A program made the translations under genes and the position numbers. Below the pieces are notes generated by a model. It saw only the letters and a list, made by a program, of their open reading frames with translations. It searched no databases and was not told the DNA's origin. A stretch of DNA of 64,000 bases, taken from assembly GCF_018130785.1 (NCBI RefSeq), contig NZ_JAFCJT010000004.1, positions 236,501 through 300,500 on the forward strand. The letters are read 5' to 3'. The first letter of the stretch is position 1. Every line of letters begins with the position of its first letter. The stretch is from Bradyrhizobium liaoningense. Its GTDB lineage: Bacteria; Pseudomonadota; Alphaproteobacteria; Rhizobiales; Xanthobacteraceae. Shown one piece after another: positions 52,178 to 61,299 of the stretch.

Positions 52178-54034
52178 ATGCGCATCATCACCGAGCTGGC
52201 GCGCATCCTGATCATCTGTCTGTTCGCCAGCCTGTCGCGTGAATGCATCGCAGCCGACGGCCCGCGGCAGCGTTCGATCCTGGTTCTCGAGGAAGCCGAT
52301 TTTCGTTCGCCTTTTTATTCGGAGATCTTTGCCGGTATCCGCGCCGCAGCAAAGCAGAACGGCAGAAGCCATACGGTGATCTACGGCGAGAGCCTTGATC
52401 TCGCCCGCTTCCCGGGACCACACTACGAAGAGAGTCTCGTCGGTCACCTCAAAACCAAATATGCACAGCGGCCGATCGACGTCATCGTCTCGATCGGCGT
52501 CACATCGGCGAAATTCCTTCAGACGCGGAAGCAGGAGATCTGGCCCGCCGCGCCTGTCGTCTACGGCTTCGTGCCCGATCTCCCCGAAACGCGCGCGCTG
52601 TTCCTGCCCGACACGACGGCCGTCTTCGCCAGAGTGAAGCCGACCCATCTCCTCACTGCAGCGCGCGCAATCGTTCCCGACCTGACCCGTGTCGTCCTGG
52701 TGGGCGACGCCTGGAAGAATCCGCTGGTGTACGGACACTGGAAGCAGGATTTCGCGGCAGCGATGCCCGGTCTCGAGGTCATCGATCTGTCCGACGCTGT
52801 GCTGCGCGAAGTCCGCAAGCAGGTCGCCACCCTGCCCGCCCGCTCTGCGATCCTGACCTCGGCAATGTATTCCGACGGCGAAGGCACGTATTATTCCCCC
52901 GCCTCGGCCCTCGCACGCGTCGCAGAGAGCGCGAACCGCCCAATCATCATCACATCAGATACATTCCTCGGGCAGTCGGGAGTGGGCGGCTTCCTGCTGC
53001 TGCCCGATATCATCGGACGGGAAGCCGGCGAGGTGGCGATGCGGATTCTCGATGGCGAAGCGCCGTCGAGCATCACGCCCACCGGCGGGGACAACGTGAA
53101 GCCGATCTTCGACTGGCGGCAGTTGAAACACTGGAACGTGGACGAAGCCAACCTGCCGCAGGGCAGCGAGGTGCGTTTCCGCGAACAGAGCTTCTGGGAG
53201 CAGTATCGCTGGCAGTTGATGACCCTCGCGAGCGTGGTGCTCGTGCAGGCGCTGTTGATCACCATCCTGCTGCGCGAGCGAAGGCTGCGATCCCTGGCCG
53301 AGGTCGAGGCACGTCAGCGCATGTCGGAGCTCGCCCACATGAACCGCCGCGCGACCGCGGGAGAGATGTCCGCCTCGATTGCACACGAACTGAGCCAGCC
53401 ACTCGCCGCGATTCTGATCAATGCCGAGTCGGCCCAGCTGGTGTTGCAGAATCCGACCCCTGACCTCGGCGAGCTCAGGAACATATTGGACCACATCCGC
53501 TGCGACGATCAGCGGGCAGCCCAGGTCATCGACCGGCTGCGCTCGTTTCTGAAGCGACACCCGACCGAACGGCGCGAGCTCGACCTCAATGCGACGGTCG
53601 GCGAGGTATTCCGATTTCTCTCCGTGCAGGCGCTGACCCACGACGTCGGGCTCGCGACGGAGCCGTCGTCCGCGGACATTCGCGTGAAAGGCGACAAGGT
53701 ACAATTGCAGCAAGCCATCCTGAACCTTGTCGTGAACGGCATGGATGCGGTGGCCCATCTTCCGGACGGTCGACGCCGCGTCGTCGGTCGAACCGGTTTC
53801 GCCGACGGGAATCAGGCCCTCGTCTCCATCGCCGATGCGGGCGACGGCATTCTTGCGGAGAACGTAACCGAGATCTTCGAGCCGTTCTTCACGACCAAGA
53901 CGCAGGGCATGGGCATAGGCCTCTCGATCGCGCGCACCATCATCGAGGCGCATGGCGGGCGGATCTGGGCCGAAAACGCGCCGTCAGGGGGCGCCGTCTT
54001 TCACATCAGCCTGCCGCTGGTATCGCCGCGATAG
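52178..54034 (+). CDS. Sensor histidine kinase with ABC_sub_bind periplasmic domain
   Basis: The 618-residue kinase has a signal/anchor (about 5-24) and a periplasmic ABC_sub_bind-like module (about 30-310) with two lobes: ILVLEEADFRSPFYSEIFAG, DVIVSIGVTSAKFL, VVLVGDAW and IIITSDTFLGQSGVGGFLLL. A membrane helix follows (about 346-365), then the dimerisation box with phospho-acceptor His403 in SIAHELSQPLAAI, and the ATPase with N box AILNLVVNGMDAV, G1 ADAGDGI and G2 GMGIGLSIARTII. The sensor probably binds a small ligand in the periplasm. No response regulator is adjacent, so its partner is elsewhere. Confidence 0.9.
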   Translation: MRIITELARILIICLFASLSRECIAADGPRQRSILVLEEADFRSPFYSEIFAGIRAAAKQNGRSHTVIYGESLDLARFPGPHYEESLVGHLKTKYAQRPIDVIVSIGVTSAKFLQTRKQEIWPAAPVVYGFVPDLPETRALFLPDTTAVFARVKPTHLLTAARAIVPDLTRVVLVGDAWKNPLVYGHWKQDFAAAMPGLEVIDLSDAVLREVRKQVATLPARSAILTSAMYSDGEGTYYSPASALARVAESANRPIIITSDTFLGQSGVGGFLLLPDIIGREAGEVAMRILDGEAPSSITPTGGDNVKPIFDWRQLKHWNVDEANLPQGSEVRFREQSFWEQYRWQLMTLASVVLVQALLITILLRERRLRSLAEVEARQRMSELAHMNRRATAGEMSASIAHELSQPLAAILINAESAQLVLQNPTPDLGELRNILDHIRCDDQRAAQVIDRLRSFLKRHPTERRELDLNATVGEVFRFLSVQALTHDVGLATEPSSADIRVKGDKVQLQQAILNLVVNGMDAVAHLPDGRRRVVGRTGFADGNQALVSIADAGDGILAENVTEIFEPFFTTKTQGMGIGLSIARTIIEAHGGRIWAENAPSGGAVFHISLPLVSPR

Positions 54035-54130
54035 CTGCGATCGCGTCGCGAAACGAGGGAAGATTGACATTGCGTGCTTTCCTCCCTGCCTCGCATATTC
54101 GGCTCAACACGCTCACCGAAAGATCCGATC

Positions 54131-54706
54131 ATGCCCAGCCCCCTCCCCGCCCTCGTCGTCGTCGACGTTCAGCGCGCGTTCGACGAATGGGAGGCCGCGG
54201 GCAAGCGGCGCAACAATCCGGATGCGGTGGCGCGCATCGCCGATCTCCTCGCGGCGTTCCGGACGCGCGGCGCGCCGATCTTCCACATCCGCCACGAAGG
54301 CACCAAGCCGAATTCGACATTCCTGCCGTCGCGCTCCGGCTACGCCGTCAAGGACGAAGCGCGCGAGCAGCCGGGCGAACCGGTCATCGTCAAGCGCGTC
54401 AACAGCGCCTTTATCGGCACCGATCTCGAGCAGCGCCTGCGCGCGGGCAACATCACGACGCTCGTGATCTGCGGCGCGACGACCAATCATTGTGTCGAAA
54501 CGACGACGCGGATGGCCGGCAATCTAGGCTTCGACGCATGGCTTGTGCGCGATGCGAGCTGGACGTTCGACCGCATCGGGCCCGACGGCGACAAGCATTC
54601 CGCCGAGGAAATTCATGCGATGACGCTGTCGAACCTCAACGGCGAATTCGCGCGCATCGTCACCGCCGATGACGTGGTCGCTTCACTCGAAGCGATGCGA
54701 CAATAG
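54131..54706 (+). CDS. Isochorismatase-fold cysteine hydrolase
   Basis: The 191-residue protein has the Asp-Lys-Cys triad of the family: Asp12 (ALVVVDVQRAF), Lys88 (VIVKRVNSAF) and Cys121 (GATTNHCVETTTR). Such enzymes hydrolyse small amides or carbamates; the substrate cannot be told. The start at 54131 lies where the family begins. It is a single gene. Confidence 0.88.
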   Translation: MPSPLPALVVVDVQRAFDEWEAAGKRRNNPDAVARIADLLAAFRTRGAPIFHIRHEGTKPNSTFLPSRSGYAVKDEAREQPGEPVIVKRVNSAFIGTDLEQRLRAGNITTLVICGATTNHCVETTTRMAGNLGFDAWLVRDASWTFDRIGPDGDKHSAEEIHAMTLSNLNGEFARIVTADDVVASLEAMRQ

Positions 54707-54833
54707 ACCGCGCGACATCGGCTCATTCACACGCGTTGATCGGAACTGATCTGCGTCGTTTCGACGCCCGCACTTTTCGGAACGTACCGGACTCCCATCT
54801 GTTGTCACACGATTTCTCAACTGGAGTGATGAC

Positions 54834-55154
54834 ATGAAGTATCTCTTTGTCGCGATGGCTGTCGGTGCTGCGGCGCTCGCCGGTGGATCCACGGCCAACG
54901 CGGCAGGCAAGGCCAGCGCGAAGCAGAACGCGCAAGCCGGCCAGTCGACCGACATCAGCGCGCAGCACAGGCACCACCACCACGGCCATCGCCATCACCA
55001 CTGGCGTCATCACAACCACGGCTACTATCGCCCGCACTACCGGAGCTATGGCTACTACCCGCGGCACCACGGCTATTACGGCGGCGGACCGTACGGCTAC
55101 TATGGCGGCGGAGGTCCCGGCGTGACGTTCAGCTTCGGCGGCGGCCGCTGGTAA
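54834..55154 (+). CDS. Exported His/Tyr/Gly-rich protein
   Basis: The 106-residue protein has a signal peptide (LFVAMAVGAAALAGGSTANA), then a dense His run (HRHHHHGHRHHHWRHHNHG) and a Tyr/Gly tail (YYPRHHGYYGGGPYGYYGGG). At about a quarter His it could bind metal ions in the periplasm; this is inference from composition. A strong terminator follows, so it forms a one-gene transcript. Confidence 0.82.
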   Translation: MKYLFVAMAVGAAALAGGSTANAAGKASAKQNAQAGQSTDISAQHRHHHHGHRHHHWRHHNHGYYRPHYRSYGYYPRHHGYYGGGPYGYYGGGGPGVTFSFGGGRW

Positions 55155-55159
55155 GAGAT

Positions 55160-55188
55160 AAGGCCCGCCAATGTGCGGGCCTTTTTTT
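55160..55188 (+). terminator. Rho-independent terminator
   Basis: Stem aaggcccgc / gcgggcctt with a six-base loop and seven T residues starting at 55182. It closely follows the His-rich gene and directly precedes the convergent amine-oxidase stop. Confidence 0.92.
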
Positions 55189-56456
55189 CATCCCCGCAAG
55201 ATCATCTCCGCCGTCTCCAGCCCGCTCGCCAGCGCCGCCTCGACCGTCCCCATGTCGCGGCCGCGATAGAGCGCTTCACCGGAGAACAGCACCGGGCGGT
55301 CGGCGCGCGCGAGAATCGCCTGGGCCTCGCGCGTCCGCGGCGTCGCCCATGAATAGGCGCCGCGGGCGAAGGGATCGTGCAGCCAGTTTGTCGCCGCAGC
55401 CGCCACGAGATCGCGCGCGATGTCGTCCCGCGACACGCCGAAGACGGCCGCAAGCGAATCGACCCCGGCATCGATCAGCCCTTGCCGATCGAGCTTCGCC
55501 AGTTCGGCCGTCCGCGGCCCGCCGAACCAGCCGGTGAGCACGGGATGCTGGTCCGGATGCCGCGTCCACCACACCGGGATCGACTGGTCCGACAGCAGGA
55601 AGGTCATATCCGCGAGATCTTCGGTTCGCTCGCGCCACCACGGCCGCGCGAACCGCAGCAGGATTTTTATCACGCTGCCAAAGCCGATATCGTCAGCTGC
55701 CGCAGCCTTCGCGCGTGCGGGCTCTGGCAGCGCGATCTCGCGCAGCAACGGCAACGGAACGGTGAGGATCGCGCGATCGCAGCCATGCACGTTGCCGCCG
55801 GCACAGCGGACGGCCAGCGCGCCGCCCGTCTCCTCGATCGCCGACACCGCGCAGCCGAAGCGAAACGTCACGCCAAGCCTGCGGCACTCACCCGCCAGAA
55901 AATCGATCAGCGCGCCATAGCCGCCGACGATGCGCGCCTGGGTGTGATGCCCGCCGTCCATCCATTCCTCGCGCAGCGCCAGCGTCGAGGCGCGCTCGGG
56001 GTCGGCGGCGTCATAGCCCTCGACCATGCGTTCGATCGAATGGCGCAGCTGAACATACTCGGGCTCGGCGAAATAACTGCGGAGGAAATCGGCAACCGTG
56101 AGATCATCCTTCAACGCCCCCAGCGCCGCGTGAAGCTCTGCCTCGTGCGGATCGTGACGGTCTTCGTGCGAGAGCCCCGTGCCGTCAAAGCTCCACTGGG
56201 TGCCTTCGATCTTCTGCAGCGACAGTCCCGCCTCGCACACAAGCTTGCGCGTGACCGGCGCCTCGCCATGGACGAATTCGGCGCCGCCGTCGGCGGGGTA
56301 GCCGAACTCCGACGCCGGCAGCGGATGGATCCGCCCGCCGCAACGCTCGCGCGCCTCCAGGATCGTGACCGTCCTGCCCGCACGTGCCAGCTCGCGCGCC
56401 GCCATCAACCCGGCCGCGCCGGCGCCGACGATGACGATGTGCTCCGGTTGTCCCAT
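55188..56456 (-). CDS. FAD-dependent amine oxidase family protein
   Basis: The 422-residue flavoprotein has the dinucleotide fold IVIVGAGAAGLMAARELARA with ARERCGGRI, the substrate region DGGAEFVHGEAPVTRKLVCE and C-terminal FAD-binding LFSGEALYRGRDMGTVEAAL. It belongs to the flavin monoamine oxidase group, oxidising amines or polyamines; the substrate is unknown. The RibD-C gene starts upstream on the same strand with nine bases between, so they are likely co-transcribed. Confidence 0.88.
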   Translation of the reverse strand: MGQPEHIVIVGAGAAGLMAARELARAGRTVTILEARERCGGRIHPLPASEFGYPADGGAEFVHGEAPVTRKLVCEAGLSLQKIEGTQWSFDGTGLSHEDRHDPHEAELHAALGALKDDLTVADFLRSYFAEPEYVQLRHSIERMVEGYDAADPERASTLALREEWMDGGHHTQARIVGGYGALIDFLAGECRRLGVTFRFGCAVSAIEETGGALAVRCAGGNVHGCDRAILTVPLPLLREIALPEPARAKAAAADDIGFGSVIKILLRFARPWWRERTEDLADMTFLLSDQSIPVWWTRHPDQHPVLTGWFGGPRTAELAKLDRQGLIDAGVDSLAAVFGVSRDDIARDLVAAAATNWLHDPFARGAYSWATPRTREAQAILARADRPVLFSGEALYRGRDMGTVEAALASGLETAEMILRG

Positions 56457-56465
56457 GCCGATGCC

Positions 56466-57173
56466 TTACTTGGGCATCGCTTGCGGGTCGTTCTTGATCA
56501 GATACCGCAGCAGCAACACGCCGCCACCGAGGTCGCGCGTACTCTCCAGCGTCATCGCGGCGAGCGGCGCGCGCTTGTCGCTGTCCGCGTCCGTGGAATC
56601 GAACACGAAGGGTGCGCCCCTGGCGCCATCGATCGCAGGGCTGAGGATCAGGTTGAATTCGTCGATGAGGCCGGCGCGCAGGAATGCGCCATTGGCGACG
56701 CCGCCGCCTTCCACCAGCAGGCGCTTCACGCCGAGCTCGCGATTGAGGCTATCAAGCGTCAGCGCGAGATCGATCTCGGACCTGCCGGCGAAGATGTAGG
56801 ACACACCCTCGCCGCGGAGCCCGGCCAGATGCGAATCCGGGACGCTCTCGGTCAGCACCACCACGATCGGATCGCCGCCTATGTCGGAGCGGCCCCAGCC
56901 GATCTTGCCGTGCGCGTCGAGCACGACGCCGTAGGTCTTCGCATCGCGCCGCGCGAGCCAGTTTTCGCGCGGGAATGTCTCGGTCGTCGTGGGATAAGGC
57001 TTGCCCTTGGCGAACTCCGAGCCGGTGACGCGGCCGATCACCCAGGCGTCTCCGCCCAGTTCGTCATGGATCTTCTCGAACCAGTCTGTGCCCGCCCCCT
57101 TCGGACGCCAGCGGCTGGAATGCGTGCGGCCGTCCAGGCTCGCGTGCATCAGACAAATGACGTAAGGCTTCAT
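56466..57173 (-). CDS. RibD C-terminal/dihydrofolate-reductase-like protein
   Basis: The 235-residue protein matches the RibD_C reductase fold: YVICLMHASLDGRTHSSRW at the start, DAWVIGRVTGSEFAKG, RSEIDLALTLDSLNRELGVK and RLLVEGGGVANGAFLRAGLI with DEFNLILSPAIDG. It probably binds NADPH and reduces an unknown substrate. Standalone RibD_C proteins are not necessarily riboflavin enzymes. It lies in a compact run with the amine oxidase and the nitrobindin-like gene. Confidence 0.86.
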   Translation of the reverse strand: MKPYVICLMHASLDGRTHSSRWRPKGAGTDWFEKIHDELGGDAWVIGRVTGSEFAKGKPYPTTTETFPRENWLARRDAKTYGVVLDAHGKIGWGRSDIGGDPIVVVLTESVPDSHLAGLRGEGVSYIFAGRSEIDLALTLDSLNRELGVKRLLVEGGGVANGAFLRAGLIDEFNLILSPAIDGARGAPFVFDSTDADSDKRAPLAAMTLESTRDLGGGVLLLRYLIKNDPQAMPK

Positions 57174-57192
57174 GTAAATTTCTCCGGACTTT

Positions 57193-57885
57193 TCACGCTG
57201 GCTGCCCGCCGCCCTTATCGCGATCATTCTTATCGCGATCATTCTTGGCGCGATCGTTCACGATCACCGCCAGTGGATTGAGCTTGGGCGGTGCGACCAG
57301 CTTGAGCGTGTTGCTGTCGTGATGGTTGAACGGCGCGCCGCGCACGAACAACTCGGTCTGGATCAGATAGGTCCAGCTTCCGTCATCGTTGAAGGTGATG
57401 TCGCAGCGATAAGAGTCGGTACGGAAAGCCTGTTCCAGGAAATCGGTCGAGCAGATTCCGTAAGCGGTATCGCCGCGCTTCGCTGTGACGGAGATCGCCT
57501 TGTCATCGGGCCCGGCCTTGCCCGAGGCGAGCAGCACCTGTCCGCGCGGGATCGCGAGCGTCTGCATGATCAGCCCGGTCGCGGGCTCCCAGAGCCAGTA
57601 GCCGACCTGGTCGTGGAAGGTGATGTCTTCCTCGGGCGTGTTGATGTGGATGTGATAGCGCAGCCCGTAAAGCAGCTGCGGCCCGTTGGCCTGCGGATCG
57701 ATCGGGTCCATGCGGATGTGCTCGATGAAGGTCCGCCGCTCCGGCCCCTCCGCCTTCGGATTGATATCGATGCCCTTGTCGGCCTGCCAAATGCCCGCGA
57801 GACGGCGGAGCGGACCGAGATTGGCAAGGCCGTCGGGCGAGACGTCCTCGGGCTCGGTGAAGATGTCGGCTGGAATGGGGAGCAT
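57193..57885 (-). CDS. Nitrobindin/THAP4-like beta-barrel protein
   Basis: The 230-residue protein has a predicted ten-stranded barrel of the heme-binding FABP-like/nitrobindin kind: LANLGPLRRLAGIWQADKG near 21, LLYGLRYHIHINTPEEDITF, HDQVGYWLWEPATGLIMQTL and LIQTELFVRG. Family members bind haem b and act in NO or peroxynitrite chemistry, but haem-ligand residues are not clearly identified here. The C-terminal tail is a repeated RAKNDRDKNDRDKG, encoded by a 15-bp tandem repeat at 57215-57259. It leads the three-gene run to its right, 19 bases before the RibD-C gene. Confidence 0.8.
   Translation of the reverse strand: MLPIPADIFTEPEDVSPDGLANLGPLRRLAGIWQADKGIDINPKAEGPERRTFIEHIRMDPIDPQANGPQLLYGLRYHIHINTPEEDITFHDQVGYWLWEPATGLIMQTLAIPRGQVLLASGKAGPDDKAISVTAKRGDTAYGICSTDFLEQAFRTDSYRCDITFNDDGSWTYLIQTELFVRGAPFNHHDSNTLKLVAPPKLNPLAVIVNDRAKNDRDKNDRDKGGGQPA
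57215..57259. repeat. Three-copy 15-bp tandem repeat in the barrel gene tail
   Basis: Units ttatcgcgatcattc (twice) and ttggcgcgatcgttc encode repeated NDRDK at the C-terminus of the nitrobindin-like protein on the minus strand. Confidence 0.9.
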
Positions 57886-58019
57886 GGGGGCCTCGCGTCG
57901 TTGCGGGGAACAGCAATAGCACAAGGGCGGCGGGAATCGACTGGAATGGAACCAGAGCGCGCGCCGGGTGTTATCTGCGCTTGAGTACGAGCCGCCGGCT
58001 CGAATGGGCAAGGCCGCCC

Positions 58020-60140
58020 ATGTCACGTGTAGCGGGGGATCCGGTGCTGTCTGAGAAAGCTGCTCGGCAGTCAACTGATCTGGGCTTCCTCGCTGACGGA
58101 GGCGAGCTGGGCGCGATGATGAGCGCCCGCGACTGGTCGGATTCACCGCTCGGTCATCCCCGCGATTGGTCTCAGGCGCTGAAAGCGACGGTCGGCATGC
58201 TGCTGGCCGCGCAGGCCCAGATCGTCCTGTTCTGGGGGCCCGATTTCGTCGCGCTCTACAATGACGCCTACGCCCCGGGCATCGGCGCCAATCACCCCCG
58301 CGCTCTCGGTCGCCCGGCGATCGAGAACTGGGGAGAACTGTGGGACGATCTCGAACCGCTGCTATCCGGCGTGCGCCGAACCCGAAAGACATTCGCCGCC
58401 AAGGATCGTCCGTTCTACGTCGAGCGTCATGGCTACGGCGAAACCAGCTACTGGGACGTCTCTTACTCAGCGGTGCGGGACGATGACGGCTCGGTCGGCG
58501 GCGTGCTCTGCATCGTGTCCGAGACGACGGAGCGCGTGCTGGGCGAGACGCGGCTGCGGGCGAGCGAAGCGCGATACAGAGAGCTGACCACGACCCTCGA
58601 GCAGCGCGTGGCCGAACGGACCGCCGAGCGTCATTTGCTGGCGACGATCGTGGAAACCACCGACGGACAGATCCAGGCGCTCGATCTCGATTATCGCTGG
58701 CTTGCCATCAACACATCCTGCGCCGATGCCTATCAGCGCATCTACGGCAAGCGCCCGAAGGTCGGCGATTCCCTGCACGAATTCCTGGCCGACCGACCCG
58801 GGCATCTCGCTGCGGCAACCGCGATCTGGAGCCGGGCGCTGGCCGGCGAAGCCTTCACCAACATCGAGGAGTTCGGCGATCCCCGGTTCGACCGCCGCGT
58901 CTACGAGTTGAAGTTCGAGGTGCTGCGCGCTCCTGATGGCACGCGGATCGGCGCGTTCCTGACGGGGATCGACGTGACGGATCGCCTGGAGGAGCAGGCG
59001 CGGCTCGCGCAGGCCGAGGAAGCGCTCCGCCAGGCCCAGAAGATGGAGGCCATGGGCCAGCTCACGGGCGGCGTCGCGCACGATTTCAACAATCTGCTCA
59101 CGCCGATCGTCGGCCTGCTCGACATGTTTCAGCGCAAGGGCATCGGCGGCGAGCGCGAGCGTCGCCTCATTACCGGCGCAGCGCAGGCGGCCGAGCGCGC
59201 CAAGACGCTGGTTCAGCGCCTGCTCGCTTTTGCGCGCCGGCAACCGCTTCAGGCCATTCCCGTCAACATCGGTCTCCTCGTTGCCGAGATGGGAGACCTG
59301 ATCTCCAGCACGACCGGACCGCAAATCCAGGTGACGGTGGACACGCCGGAAGACCTTCCCGCGGCCATGGCCGATCCCAACCAGATCGAGATGGCGATCC
59401 TGAACCTCAGCGTGAACGCCAGGGATGCCATGCCCGACGGTGGCAAGTTGCGCATCTCGGCGAAGACCCGGACGGTTGGAGACTCTCGCAATCCGGAGTT
59501 GGCACCGGGCACCTATGTCTGTATCTCCGTCGCCGACACGGGCATCGGTATGGACGAATCCACGCTGGCCCACGCCGTCGAACCGTTCTTCTCGACCAAG
59601 GGTGTCGGGCAAGGCACCGGTCTCGGCCTCTCAATGGTCCACGGCCTTGCGTCACAGCTCGGCGGCGCGCTCACGATCAGGAGCGCCGTGGGAGCGGGGA
59701 CGACGGTCGAGCTGTGGCTGCCGGTCAGCCACGCCGTCGCGGGTGCGATTGATGCCGTCCCGCAACCGAAGCTGCGACCACCGCCCGCCGGCACGGCTCT
59801 GCTGGTGGATGACGAACCGCTGGTGCGCATGAGCACCGCCGAGATGCTGGACGAGCTCGGCTACAGCGTCGTCGAAGCCGGCTCGGCGGAAGATGCGCTT
59901 CAACGCGTCAGGGAAGGCCTGCGGCCGAACCTGCTCGTCACCGACCATTTGATGCCCGGCATGAGCGGAACGGATCTCGGCCTTGCGCTGCGCAATCAAT
60001 ATCCCGAGCTGCAGATCCTCGTCGTATCGGGCTACGCCAACAACGAAGGCATCACGCCGGACCTGTCGCGGCTGACGAAGCCGTTCCGAAGCGATGAGCT
60101 GGCGGCGAGCCTGGCGGGCTTGGCGAAGGCGGGGCGGTAG
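58020..60140 (+). CDS. Hybrid sensor histidine kinase/response regulator
   Basis: The 706-residue cytosolic kinase has two N-terminal PAS-like sensor segments (about 60-175 and 205-320), a dimerisation box with His354 in [17 protein letters not shown], an ATPase (N box [33 protein letters not shown]), and a C-terminal receiver ([20 protein letters not shown], phospho-Asp in [13 protein letters not shown], Lys in RLTKPF). The start is ATG 58020; a TTG at 57981 is an alternative. It has no membrane helix, so it senses an internal signal. A 95-bp relic resembling its dimerisation region lies 3.8 kb downstream. Confidence 0.9.
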   Translation: MSRVAGDPVLSEKAARQSTDLGFLADGGELGAMMSARDWSDSPLGHPRDWSQALKATVGMLLAAQAQIVLFWGPDFVALYNDAYAPGIGANHPRALGRPAIENWGELWDDLEPLLSGVRRTRKTFAAKDRPFYVERHGYGETSYWDVSYSAVRDDDGSVGGVLCIVSETTERVLGETRLRASEARYRELTTTLEQRVAERTAERHLLATIVETTDGQIQALDLDYRWLAINTSCADAYQRIYGKRPKVGDSLHEFLADRPGHLAAATAIWSRALAGEAFTNIEEFGDPRFDRRVYELKFEVLRAPDGTRIGAFLTGIDVTDRLEEQARLAQAEEALRQAQKMEAMGQLTGGVAHDFNNLLTPIVGLLDMFQRKGIGGERERRLITGAAQAAERAKTLVQRLLAFARRQPLQAIPVNIGLLVAEMGDLISSTTGPQIQVTVDTPEDLPAAMADPNQIEMAILNLSVNARDAMPDGGKLRISAKTRTVGDSRNPELAPGTYVCISVADTGIGMDESTLAHAVEPFFSTKGVGQGTGLGLSMVHGLASQLGGALTIRSAVGAGTTVELWLPVSHAVAGAIDAVPQPKLRPPPAGTALLVDDEPLVRMSTAEMLDELGYSVVEAGSAEDALQRVREGLRPNLLVTDHLMPGMSGTDLGLALRNQYPELQILVVSGYANNEGITPDLSRLTKPFRSDELAASLAGLAKAGR

Positions 60141-60376
60141 CCGACGCAAGCGGCGAGCAGCTCGCATGAGCGAAAGCGACATGCCGGTGCGATGATGTGT
60201 ATCGGCGATCACGCCGTGATTATTGATGCGCGGGCGACTGTACCCCAGTCCGATCGGAGGAGGCTGCCCAGCGGACGAACCTCCTCAACCCCGGCCGCAT
60301 CTACTTCAACGCCAGACTCTGGGCGTGAACTGAGAAGACCGAGGTGGAGGCCCGCCGGTTCACGCTGGCGGGCTCG
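60141..60376. other. Intergenic stretch, nothing recognisable
   Basis: After the hybrid kinase the base composition becomes less GC-rich. I see no credible gene in this part; an open plus-strand frame from 60192 is antisense to a small peptide frame and of improbable composition. Confidence 0.5.
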
Positions 60377-60463
60377 CTACGTTCTGAGAGCGTCAACCGC
60401 ATGGGCGACGAGAACGCCAATGCTGAGTACGATCAGGCAAATAATCGCCGCTTGAAATAACAT
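60377..60463 (-). CDS. Possible 28-aa single-helix membrane peptide
   Basis: A minus-strand frame encodes MLFQAAIICLIVLSIGVLVA followed by HAVDALRT: one clean membrane helix with a short polar tail. The ribosome-binding site is weak. Similar short hydrophobic peptides are common in Bradyrhizobium genomes by my recollection. Its existence is uncertain. Confidence 0.4.
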   Translation of the reverse strand: MLFQAAIICLIVLSIGVLVAHAVDALRT

Positions 60464-60621
60464 CGGAGTAAATTCCGTGGGCCAGGGTCGGCTTTTATAA
60501 GCCCTCACATTCCGCCAGCATTTGGCCACCCAGAAGGCGCTTCGGTGTCCGCCTCGTTACAAGTATGCAAGGTTCATTGGCCTTGCGCGACGACGCCTCA
60601 CTCCTTCAAAGCGGTGAGAAT

Positions 60622-60690
60622 CTACCAGTCGATCAGCAGCACAACGATTGCTAACATGGCGTAGATAGTCCTGCGGCCGATCCGGTTCAT
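60622..60690 (-). CDS. Possible 22-aa membrane peptide coupled to the 48-aa gene
   Basis: A 22-residue frame encodes MNRIGRRTIYAMLAIVVLLI followed by DW. Its ATG overlaps the stop of the 48-aa gene (ATGA), suggesting translational coupling. A basic start followed by one hydrophobic helix fits a membrane micro-protein. Very short, so coding is not proved. Confidence 0.4.
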   Translation of the reverse strand: MNRIGRRTIYAMLAIVVLLIDW

Positions 60691-60833
60691 TCGAAAACCT
60701 CGTATCCGAACGCCACTCCCTCAGGATCGTTCTCTACGAACCATGCTTCCGCGGCATCCTGGCTGGCGAACACCTTGATGTGGTCCTTATCGCCGACCTG
60801 CTTGGCGATCTTGGCGTAAACGAAGACGGTCAT
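60687..60833 (-). CDS. Small hypothetical protein (48 aa)
   Basis: The 48-residue protein (MTVFVYAKIAKQVGDKDHIK then VFASQDAAEAWFVENDPEGV) looks like a compact alpha/beta peptide with an acidic C-terminus (AFGYEVFE). A ribosome-binding site GGAAGAGGG precedes the ATG, and the start overlaps the stop of the frameshifted upstream gene by four bases. It is followed by a coupled 22-aa frame. Composition looks coding. I recognise no named family. Confidence 0.62.
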   Translation of the reverse strand: MTVFVYAKIAKQVGDKDHIKVFASQDAAEAWFVENDPEGVAFGYEVFE

Positions 60834-61230
60834 TGATCCCTCTTCCATTTGCGCACATCGTGCTTTTTCTTCGGCAGCGCGGCGATGTATTCGCCGGCGT
60901 TTAGCGGCGTCGCGAGCTTGCGGCCGTCGACCTCGATTGGCTCCTCGAAAGGCCGCCTCAGCCCCTGGTCATTGCGTGTTTTGTATCCCAACAGGTGAGC
61001 CGGCGGCTTGCCTTGCTCAAAATCTGGCTCGACATCGGCGCCCGCCTGCCGCAGGCGGCGCAGATGAAACGGGGCTCGATATCCGAAAGCCGTACGTCAT
61101 CCGGCCAGCGGTCCGCATTCGAGGCCACGCAATGGCAATTGTTACGTTTACCTACAAGCGGTTCCGAGCCTGAATAGCATGAGCAGTTTTCGCGCCAGGT
61201 AGCATCAATAAACGCCCCAGCGTCTGGCAA
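60830..61230 (-). pseudogene. Frameshifted small zinc-ribbon gene
   Basis: The first 63 codons from 61230 encode a ribbon-like segment with CHC, then DRWPDDVRLSDIEPRFICAA and CGRR, a C-x-C...C-x-x-C metal site common in rhizobial small proteins. In this frame the sequence then turns implausible, but shifting by one base near 61040 continues with GADVEPDFEQGKPPAHLLGY and GRKLATPLNAGEYIAALPKK until a stop at 60830. GADVxPDF is the usual continuation of this family, so a one-base deletion in gcgggcgcc is likely, from decay or sequencing error. The restored product would be about 134 residues. The restored frame ends in ATGA overlap with the 48-aa gene. Confidence 0.6.
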
Positions 61231-61238
61231 GGGTTTTT

Positions 61239-61267
61239 ACTGGCGGTATTCCCCTAGCGCCGCCAGT
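61239..61267. promoter_or_regulatory. Inverted repeat ahead of the DUF3551 gene
   Basis: Eight-base arms actggcgg / ccgccagt separated by 13 bases, lying 33 bases upstream of the 61300 start. It could be an operator or a weak barrier; there is no T run. Confidence 0.35.
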
Positions 61268-61299
61268 ATATTCACCTCCATCCATCCACGGAGATCGAT

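Noticed and set aside
60192..60455. 87-codon plus-strand frame
   Set aside because: Arg/Ser/Thr-rich with no ribosome-binding site and antisense to a better micro-protein candidate.
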